Made by a program: the position numbers and the translations under genes. A DNA stretch of 64,000 nucleotides from Trematomus loennbergii. Lineage: Eukaryota > Chordata > Actinopteri > Perciformes > Nototheniidae. The DNA lies in the NCBI GenBank assembly GCA_012861695.1, contig JAAOOA010000584.1, positions 186,001 through 250,000 of the forward strand. The letters run 5' to 3'. The notes under the pieces are model-generated. The model did not search any database, was not told where the DNA came from, and saw nothing but the letters and a program-made list of their open reading frames with translations. Positions within the stretch are counted from its first letter, which is position 1. Each line of letters opens with the position of its first letter. This document shows positions 55,374 through 64,000 of this stretch, one piece after another.

Positions 55374-58300
55374 ATGGGACACACTTGGCTCTGTCTACGG
55401 GTTTTTTCTGTGAGTACTTTTCCTGTTTTAATTGCCATTGATAAAACGTTTTCAATGCCTGAGGTTAATATATATTTCTGTCAGTTTGATAATGTCTGAT
55501 TTAGTTTCATACTTATTTCAGTTCTGAATTTACTTTACCGTGGACAAGCTCAAGGTAATTATACAATTTTCATACTTTTTGTTTACTCATTCTAGACAAA
55601 TCTACCGATGTAACTCTCCAAACAACATCCGTTTGGTCAATGTATAATACTGTTTTTGACAAAAAGAAAACACATTTTACTTTTGTATCTTGTAAAGGAA
55701 AGCAATATAAAACATTTTTTTATTTATTTATGAGCCATGTTGATTTTGGACAAGTTCTAATATATAATCTGCAATTATTATAATGTTTTAACGGTTTAAC
55801 AGCTCCACTGACGCTGTATAGGCAGGTGAAGTATACTGTACAATCCTGTGCTTTTTGTTATCACAAAATAATGAGTATTAAAATAAGAATAAGAAGACAG
55901 GAATCAGTTTCTTACATCAAAGCATTTACATAAAGATAATACTTCACCAACAAACCTTGTTATACTTTATTACCTGTGACAAATGGATTGTTTTCACATT
56001 GACAGTTTCTGAGAGTAAGTCATTTATTATCAGTTAACTTTTTTTTACTGTATATACAAATAGTATTTTGGTTATTATATTTAAGTACAGTTCACACTTA
56101 AATTTGTTTTTTACATACTGTATGCAGAAAATATGTAGGATCCAAGGAGTGCATGTAACCCACCAATTATACATCATAATGTTATCATTCTGTGAAATGT
56201 TGTTTTCCAACAGACAGACCTAGCTGTCCTCACTGTGTCTCCATCATGGCCGAGTCCTGGAGCCTCAGTAACTCTGAACTGCAGGGTTGATCATCCGTCT
56301 GCTGGCTGGAGCTTCTACTGGTATAAGGCTGTTCCCAACTGTCACCCACTCCTACAGCTATGAGCTGCTACCTGGCAGCGAGAATGGGACTGAACAGCAT
56401 CTCTTCATCATTGATGGACAAACACACACAGCAGGATATGTGTGCAGAGCAGGAAGAGAGATCCAGTGTATTACAGTTGGCACAGTAAACCTAAGTTTGT
56501 CTGGTCTGGAGGTCAGTATGTTCTTCCTTTTTCTTTCTTTCTGTAGTTTGTACCACCATTAGGCCAACAAATGTCTTTATCAAAGTTTGCCTGGTCTTGA
56601 GGTTTGTTTTGACTTTTCCATTATTGCAAAATGGAACAAAGTCACTTATTTTGGGAACTTTTCTTTTACACCAGCATCAGGTCATAGTTCAGTTTTCAAA
56701 ACCTTTCTCTAAAACAGAATGATGATTGACTGATTCATCTTCTGGACTTGACTGAATTTGAACACAAAATAATCTCTTTTCATCCTGACACATGAGTTGT
56801 TGTTCGCCATGGTTCAAACCTTAGACTTTGTAAATCCAAAACCTAATAATATAAGGCTTCTACAATACATTAGATATAAGTGGTAAGTGTTTCTTTATTT
56901 TTTTAGTTTGGAATATGTTTTAAGATATTTATCTGCTGGTTAAATAGTTTAAGACATAAACAATACATATAATTAAACACATTTGTAGTGTGAGATTGAG
57001 GCACTGGTACTTTCACTTTTTTTTCCTCCTACTTTAGTTTGTTCCCGTTTGTTTTTTCAGGGTCAATTAAGTGGCAGTTTTGCCATACCAATGCATTGTC
57101 TTTTTCAGTCTGCATGGTTTAAATGTCCACTCTTTGTGTGTTTCAGATTTGAATTCAGCAGCGTCTCTCACAGTGAGTCCTGACAGTGTGCAGCACTTCA
57201 CCAACACGTCTGTGTCACTGAGCTGTGAGGGAAACTCCACTGAGTGGAAGTGATGAGGTTTACGAAATCCTACCTTTATCCCTGTTCTTCCTGGGGGACA
57301 ATGACTGGATCCACATGCACAATAACCAGAGCTGGGTTAGTGGAGTGTTCTGGTGTGAGTCTGAAACCGGACAGTTCAGTAATGCAGTCAACATCACTAA
57401 AGATGGTGAGTTTTAATTATTTAAAATGTTTGTTTCTGAAGTATTATGTTGTTTTGAAATGTGAAGGTGACAAGCATTAGCCAAACGTCTCTTCAAATTA
57501 GTAAAACTTCATAAAAAGGCAATTTGCGAAGTGATTTCCAGGGTTACTTCTCTCAAAGATCAAAGATAATATTCTGTGTTTAATGTCCTCATACATCTAC
57601 CTGACATTTCAGCTTCTGCCAGACTAGGCCAGTTGTGCATAAACATATTCAATCTGCAAAAGCTGATGACTCTGTCAAAGCTTTATATTCTTTGATTTCT
57701 TTTCAGATGATGAAATGATCCTGGTGAGTCCTGTCCGTCCTGTGGCTGAGGGACGTTCTGTCACTCTTAGCTGCAAGTTCAAGACAGGAACTGTTCTTTA
57801 TAATGTGGATTTCTATAAAGATGACAAACTCATCCAGAACGATACCAGGAAGGAGCTGACCATCTCTGCAGTGTCAAAGTCAGACGAAGGCTTTTATAAA
57901 TGTAAACAGAGAGATTCAGCAGATGGTAGGACGTCACCAGAGAGTTGGTTCTCAGTCAAATGTAAGTATGATTTAAAAACCCTTCCTTTTTTGTAAGCTG
58001 TGTTACAGTCTGAGATAAAGAAAGCTTAGGCCCCGGCTCCACGAGGACAAATACGGCAAAACGCATCGGAGTAACGCAAATGCAACCGCAAAAAACCTTC
58101 CGTCCCCACGCAATATACACCGGATTGTGTCAAGCTCCACGAGACGGCTCCGTTACATCCAAACACTGGAAAAGCTGCAGTACATATTCCGAACCTGTAC
58201 GTGGCGCTGTAACTTCCTCCACAAAAGCAGCAACTTCCTCCACAAAAGCAGCGAAGAAGAATGGTTGTCATGGCTGCCCTTCTGTTTATTCCATGGGTGG

Positions 58301-61300
58301 GGCCGAGGGATCCGCGCAGAGTTTTTGGCCGGTCAACGTGTATTAAAGTTTAAATCTTCCGGACAAAATTATAAAAGTGCCGGTCAAAGGTCTTCATTGT
58401 TATTTATTGAGCTTTAAAACAAATGAATAACGACGATATAATGATATATAATCATCAAATACACAGAGCCTGTCTCTTTTTCCTCTCTTCTCACAGCGTC
58501 AGTGTCTGTCTCATGCAGCAGCTGATCCTGTAATGAGTGACCCGACAGTAAAAATGAACAAATGTATAACTAGTTTAGGTAGTTTGAGAGGTAATTAAAA
58601 TAGCTAAGGGTGATGATCTGACTTGAAGTGTGTGTTTGCTCCCGCTGCATCACAGCGGCAGGAGCTGCGTGTCTCCGTTCTGTCAGATTAGACTTCACTC
58701 GCGTTATGTCCATATCGAGATAAAGATAAATAATCTGAATTCAAGGAGGAGCTCCTGTAGATGTTGCACAAAGAACTGTAGCATGGTCAGTAGCGACTGG
58801 AGCACGATAGCAACCCTGCGGGGGAGAGGCGGGGCTATGAAAACGAATGACCGTATAGGCGACTCCACGGCCCCGTTGGACCCCCCAGAGCGCTCTGTTC
58901 CCAGATCTATCCACCTTTGGACCCGTTGTCGTTTGCGGGGTCTGTTTCTACGTTTCCCTTACGGCGTCGTGGAGCTTAGAGGGCTATACGCATGAGAAAT
59001 ATGCGGATTCAACCAGTTTTCGTCCTCGTGGAGCCGGGGCCTTAGTTTCATCTGAATTAAACTGTGTTTGTTTAAGAGAGATGTTTATACAGTTAAAGGT
59101 GGGGTAGGTAATTTTGGAGAAACCAGCTCGAGTGCGCTAGAATTAGAAAATAAACAACCGGAAAAATCAGCCACTTCCTTACAGAGCCCCTCCTCCAACA
59201 CACACAAACGCGCACATGACCAATGAGGGCACGAGATAAGTTGTGCACAGATGGAAGGCTGACAGGCAGGTAGGCCATCCAGTTATTTTAGCCGGGCCGG
59301 CTAAAATGATTGGTCGTGCTTTTTACAGTACTACGGCTTCCACAGATGACATTTATTTATGGATTCTTTGTCAAAGCACTTAAGATATTCATTGCTATCG
59401 GGATGGTAAGAGCATTCCATAGAATCAGTGTGCGAAAAAGCACACGTCCCACCGTCCGGGACGTGTTATTTACAATGTCGGACAAGTAGATCTTTCAATT
59501 GACTTGTCCGGCGGACAAGTGACGTTTTTAGCCCTCATTTATTGACAAATTATTGATAAACTCAGTTTACAAAGGCAGAACTCATTCGCAAATTGTCCGT
59601 GTCCGCCATTGTTCGTTTAGAAATGTTAGTTTCGGTTCTGCTTGTCGATTCCAAGGAAATGCATCTCGCCGCTTTCTGTACTATTGGGGGCGGGGCGGGG
59701 CGGGAAGTGTTGCACAGTGGCAGGGTTGGGAAGCAAACTCGGTGCCGAGTAGGAACAAATAACAATTGTCCGGTACCGGGATTAATAAGAGTTGTGAGGA
59801 CAGGAGGCGAGGTCGAGCCCCGCGGACCGCAGCTCTCTCTCTCTGTTCCAGATCATCTGATCGCTGCTCGGTGCAGTTCAGCGTCTCTCTCTCTCCCTCT
59901 CTCTTTCTACACACAGTGGACCCGCTGCCCGTTTAACAGCCTAATCTTTGTCAAACTTTCTTATGTTCTTTCTCTAACACGTAATGAAGGTTATTAAGCG
60001 TTTAGCTCCTATGTTGTTAATATTGACGCCATTTCCTTTATGAAGTAAAGCAGCCTCCCTGTCTGTGTCCTCGCGCTGTCCTCACATCCCCCGACCCCCA
60101 GACTCGGAGGAGCACAGGGATGTCCGTATTGTTTATGAAGCAGGGTATAGAAAATACATTATTGAAATTCAATAGTACTTATTTACTTTTACAAACAGTG
60201 AGCAGCTGCAGCATGTGTATTGCAGGACATGTGTAAGCATGCAAGCGTCTTTGAGTTGTAGACAAGCGCTAGGCCTATAGGCTATAAAATAATGTATTAT
60301 TTTATTATTATTAGGCTTATGTGTTGGACATGTGTGGTTGGACTCTGTCTCACAGGCAGGTTGCAGTGTAACATCAGAGGAGACTGGGCCAAATTCTCAA
60401 ACTGCACCACATAGAACTAACTAAACAATGCAGAGATTCTTTTTATATAATTTTATTCAATAACCATAAGAAATTAAACAGTCTGAAGTGATTTCTAAAT
60501 AGGAATACAGATTTGACTTAATGTTTTCATAAATATGTTTTTCTCCCAGTTTGTCATGGGACTTATTTTTACCCTCTCAAAGAACCGGAATCGAGAACCG
60601 AAAATAACCGGAATCGAAAAGCAGAACCGGAATCGTTAAAATCCAAACTATACCCAACCCTACGTATGTGTGATGCAGTAAAATCTTACCGCTCACTTGC
60701 GTTAGCGGTGTCGTAAAAAACGTGGGAAAATGTAAACTACGTTGGCGAAGAAGAAGATTCCAGTGGCCCCAATTTTTCCATTCTGGACAAGTGAAAAATG
60801 TATTCGGACAATAAATTGCCAACTCACTTGTCCATGGACAAGTACTCTCTAAAAACTTTTTCTCACACTGAGAATATAACAAAAAGTGTATCACGAGCCG
60901 GTTTCTCAAACTTACCTACCCCCCCTTTAATCTATAACAGGAACGTTTAATATAAAATAAATATTAATAAAGATTACTTATTATAGCAGCGTCCGGGCCT
61001 GGAAAAGCCTCTCAATTTCCCATTCTTCTGATCGTTGGGCTGCTTGGTGGAGTTGTACTGATTATTCTCCTGCTGCTGTTCCTGTATTTATACAGAAAGT
61101 CAAAAGGTGAGATCATTTTCTTCTGATATCAGATTGACTCTAATGTAACCACGCGTACTGTTTTAACAGTAGAACACTTTGCAAAACATAATACATAGCA
61201 TAGCAGCAAATGTCTTCTTTTTTTTAACAGATTCATGCTGTATCAGGTTGGTACAACGCTCTATTTTATTTTATTATGAACATGACAGCAGTGATATGTT

Positions 61301-61976
61301 CCTTTATAAATCCACTTCATTTACTACATGTGTTTTGCCCACCAGATCTCAGAGGACCAATCAGAGCACTGCTAGAGACCACATGATCAACCAGGACGAA
61401 ACTAACCAAAGGGAATATGCTTCCGTTCTTCAGGGTCAGCCTGAATCCTTAATACGTTTTGATTCTTTTGTGAACGTAGCATCCGCGTAGCATTTCCATT
61501 TCTCATTGGTTGTTTTTAAAAATGTAGGAGTTCATATAGACGGATTTTAATATGAATTGGGTTTGATTTTGATTTCTCTTCAGATAATGCCTGTCTCTAT
61601 GAAGAATCAAAGGCCCTGAAGAACCTGCAAATGGTACAGTATAGTAAATATAAATACTGGAATATGACAATTCAAGGTTCACTCTTTTAAATATAAAATA
61701 CATTGTATATTTCAGATGAATCCAGGGATGCGACATATTCTGTGCTCGAGCTCAAAAACATTTCTAAGAAGGGTGAGTATTTGATTTCTATGTCGTAATA
61801 ACATACAATAATTAAGGTGCTTTTTAGGCTAGCAGTGCCTAAATTAAGTGAAGTATTGTCTTTTCATGCTTTCTCCTGATCTGTCTAACAGAGGGGGAAA
61901 TGAACCGGAGGATTGTGTTTACTCACATGTGCAGATGGCATCAGCTGCAGGTATGAAGAAATACTACACGCTTTAA
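55374..61976 (+). CDS. Unit H: three-domain Fc-receptor-like gene, tail B (frame broken as written)
   Basis: Exons: signal peptide 55374-55409 (one base short) and 55522-55554; D1 absent; D2 56214-56511 (base losses); D3 57147-57405 (base losses in the CC' region); D4 57707-57961, intact; TM 60990-61106, intact; tail 61231-61246, 61346-61434 (YASV), 61584-61633 (one base lost, so YETI becomes YEES and the frame shifts), 61716-61772 (ATYSVL) and 61894-61950 (NEPEDCVYSHV, using an acceptor AGAG). The YSEL exon is not found downstream. Reading through the last donor gives TAA at 61974-61976. The D4-TM intron is swollen to 3 kb by transposons. The best witness for the YSHV exon. Confidence 0.7.
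57707..57961 (+). CDS. Ig D4 exon of unit H (intact)
   Basis: 255 nt, begins DEMILVSPVRP; nearly identical to D4 of A, E and F. Confidence 0.8.
58029..59041. mobile_element. PIF/Harbinger-like MITE
   Basis: Starts GGCCCCGGCTCCACGAGGAC and ends with its exact complement. TTA duplicated at 58026-58028 and 59042-59044. The empty site AAGCTTAGTTTC is seen in the other units. 1,013 bp, no transposase frame. Confidence 0.85.
59426..60870. mobile_element. Nested element with CAGTGTG termini
   Basis: Left end CAGTGTGCGAAAAAG, right end CTTTTTCTCACACTG. AGAAT on both sides (59421-59425, 60871-60875). Both ends carry short palindromes around TTGTCC and GGACAAG. Class not settled. Confidence 0.6.
59721..60661. 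mobile_element. Innermost hAT-like element
   Basis: Left end CAGGGTTGGG and right end CCCAACCCT, with repeated AACCGGAATCG motifs near the right end. No clear 8-bp target duplication, so the boundaries and class are tentative. Confidence 0.45.
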
Positions 61977-62396
61977 GCTTTTGATATGGTAACGTGCTGC
62001 CTGCTAGGGTGTCATTTTAAAATGTACCACAAGGTGTTGCCAAAGTCAGCAATGTTCAAATCCTTAACATAACTTTTTCAATGTTTGTTAAGTTTATTTT
62101 CTGACAATTCTATGCATTCATGAAATAATCATCAGGGCATGACATTTCATTTATCTGTATCAATACATGTTTAACTGTTGTGAATCTATCTAACTAACTT
62201 TAATTTGATATTGTGTCAATCGGAATGACTGCTTTTTACATATAACAAAACCAACAACACTAATTATTTTTTTACTTTCAACAAATGCAATATATGCATG
62301 GATTAAACATTCACTTTTTAGGCTTGTTTAATCTCTTTTTGCATGCAATGTCTTTTACAGTTTTCACGGTTTGAATGTCCCCTTTTTGTTTTTCAG
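61977..62396. other. Junction between unit H and the next unit
   Basis: Starts as the tail-B intron seen at 46087-46200, then near 62190 changes to DNA not seen elsewhere in the window. It ends at an acceptor for a D3-like exon. No gene seen. Confidence 0.4.
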
Positions 62397-62492
62397 ATTT
62401 GAATTCAGCAGCGTCTCTCATAGTGAGTCCTCACAGTGGGCAGCACGTCACCAAAACGTCTGTGTCACTGAGCTGTGAGGGAAACTCCACTG
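62397..62492 (+). pseudogene. Ig D3 fragment of a ninth unit
   Basis: After TTTCAG the sequence encodes DLNSAASLIVSPHSGQHVTK through to SCEGNST, i.e. the first third of D3 with its first cysteine. It then breaks into unrelated DNA with a stop in frame. More diverged than the D3 exons of A-H. Shows that the array extended further right. Confidence 0.75.
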
Positions 62493-63119
62493 ATAAGCCA
62501 TCATAACATTTATGTCAAAAACGGAGTTTTCATAGTGTATGAGAGCTACAACCCAGCTTCCGGTTTTGGGCATTCTGGCTACGCATCACTCATTCACCAA
62601 TGGGTAATGTTTAGATGGATTTTAGGAACTTCCCCTCGATTATATTGGCTCTAACGGTTAAAAGAGGTGTCAATCGTCAAAATCGAACGAGGGGTCCATA
62701 GATATGGAAAATGCACCCAAATGACCCCAGAAGTGGTTTTCTAAATCTCTCTATAAAGGTCAAATGTCACTTGTTTTGCATCAATCTTGATACAGGGTAC
62801 TTATTATATGTTATAGTTTGGATTCCTAAAGCTTTTAGTCTACTATCCCATCATTCAAGGGTGGTTTTTTTGTGTGAGGGTGATGTGTTTTCTTTGGACG
62901 GACACTATAATTTAATCTTTTTTACTATGTTCAATCTGAATTTACTTTAAATAAAAAAATTCTATATGATTCTGACTTTTCTACATTCAACTCACAGGTT
63001 TATCATTGCTTCGAGAAAAAATTATTAATTTACCCCTTTTAGAAGTGAAGTTATATCTCTCACAGGCTCCGCCCTCTACTGGACTCTATGGGTACTCCCC
63101 TCGATCCTATCATACAAGC
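62493..63119. other. Unassigned DNA, probably retroelement-related
   Basis: Not repeated elsewhere in the window. No convincing exon; the 79-residue open frame shows no recognisable domain. It may be part of the LTR-like segment that follows. Confidence 0.3.
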
Positions 63120-63468
63120 ATTCATCCACTGAGACTTTCTAGACGTAGCCGGCCCCTGGGCGGGCCTACCTGAATGCGCGCGCATCTCACCGCATAAAAG
63201 GAGGCCTCGCCTCCTTACTGTCATCCCTTTCTCTTCAGCAAGGCAGTGAGATACAACTGAGTGAAGAGAGACGGATAAGAATATAAGACACGAAGAAAAT
63301 TGACTTACTATTGGAGCGCCCCTGTCCTTCGTGTCCGGGCTCCATAGAGGGCGACGACCCCCACGCCGCGGCTGTTTATTTTGTGTCCGCTAATAAATTA
63401 TTGTTATATTTTCATACCCCTCGTCTCGACTCCCAACTTTTTGTTACAGCCCACGCCGGGTTGTAACA
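63120..63468 (+). mobile_element. LTR-like segment (3' end of a solo LTR or retrotransposon)
   Basis: GC-rich promoter-like DNA with CATAAAAGG near 63192, an AATAAA near 63391, and a terminus reading TTGTTACAGCCC...GGGTTGTAACA, ending in the CA expected for an LTR. The left end is not identified. No gag or pol frame is visible. Confidence 0.45.
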
Positions 63469-64000
63469 TATACAAAATGTACATTATAATTATGTTAAAA
63501 AACGATTTCATAAATGTTTATTTTCTGCTCATATGTGGTCCATGTTTCGGTAAGCCATCAAGTTGACTTCCGTGAGTATAACTATTATTAAAGATTGATA
63601 TAAAATAAAACTGTATATATTTAAATGCCCTCTTTATACCTCTATACTAGTATTTCCTGTGAAGTGTCATGCAAATGTATGTGTAGTCATTCAAAGGAGA
63701 GGATGTTCAAAATGGCGTTTATTTAAAAAAGGAAAAAAAAGAAACAAGAAGACCACCATGCTGACTTCTGCCCACTGAACAGAAACATTGTAGATAGAAA
63801 ATGGCGTTGGACGTTCGTTGACACAATGCTCCTTATTAAAATAAATAAATACAATATCCTCCCCGAATCAGTTTCTCTTCACAGGAACACAGAGAAACAC
63901 CGTCCCACCGCTACACACCAGAACAAAGTCAGAGAACATTTGACACATTTAGCTTAAACTCCACACAGTGTCATCCAGACGTTAAACAGACGTGATGTTC
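63469..64000. other. Unassigned right edge
   Basis: AT-rich DNA. I see no exon with splice signals and no match to the receptor units. Confidence 0.3.

Larger units (their letters stand above)
59097..60926. mobile_element. TTAA-type element carrying two nested insertions
   Basis: Begins AGGTGGGGTAGGTAA and ends TTACCTACCCCCCCT, with TTAA at 59093-59096 and 60927-60930. Most of its length is a second element at 59426-60870. The empty site GAAGTTAATCTATAACAGG is present in other units. Confidence 0.8.

Noticed and set aside
59553..59997. Overlapping open frames on both strands in the GC-rich part of the unit H intron
   Set aside because: They cross the end of the innermost hAT-like element and lack splice support; high GC lowers stop-codon frequency.

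Overview
The window is vertebrate genomic DNA, most likely from a percomorph teleost. The evidence is: immunoglobulin-superfamily genes with short signal-peptide exons and phase-1 Ig exons of the fish Fc-receptor-like (FcRL/FcgammaR-like) type; long (TG)n and (CA)n microsatellites; and a dense, nested load of DNA transposons (hAT, TTAA-type, PIF/Harbinger-type, Tc1, a Helentron-like element), a LINE 3' fragment and an LTR end. I could not identify the species, and I see no tRNA, rRNA or CRISPR.

The window is essentially one tandem array of about eight related receptor genes, all on the + strand, which I call A to H. They are A (2173-5635), B (9664-13860), C (14912-15918, partial), D (20267-29682), E (32182-35989), F (41047-47057), G (51843-52691, tail only) and H (55374-61976). 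A ninth-unit Ig fragment lies at 62397-62492. The complete ancestral exon order is: signal peptide 1 (37 nt), signal peptide 2 (33 nt), Ig D1, Ig D2, Ig D3, Ig D4, transmembrane, then four to six small cytoplasmic exons. Each unit starts with a conserved about 1.5-kb 5' flank, which in several units still carries a hAT insertion with the target duplication GTTTAGAT. Several units end at a GT-rich microsatellite.

Two cytoplasmic tails alternate. Tail A (A, C, D, E, G) has an ITAM-shaped pair YSTL-x7-YETI split across two exons, then YSNV and a stop. Tail B (B, F, H) has YASV, YETI, YSVV or YSVL, YSHV and, in B and F, YSEL or its frameshifted remnant. Both tails descend from one exon set. Tail A lacks the YSV and YSEL exons. 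Activating versus inhibitory output is an inference from these motifs.

The units are mosaics. D1 is deleted with the same left breakpoint in A, E, F and H. A D2-D3 exon pair is duplicated with the same breakpoint in D and F. Tail type follows neither. This combination cannot arise on a simple tree and points to repeated unequal exchange or gene conversion. In the sequence as given, no unit reads through from signal peptide to stop without a frameshift. Many of the lesions are single-base losses found equally in introns, so assembly error in near-identical repeats must be separated from real pseudogenes.

Inserted elements explain most of the remaining DNA: a 4-kb foldback with two nested insertions (21158-25203), a Helentron-like element (38244-40482), a 3-kb insertion holding two convergent spliced-looking small genes (48120-51090), and a three-deep nest of transposons in the D4-TM intron of H (59097-60926).
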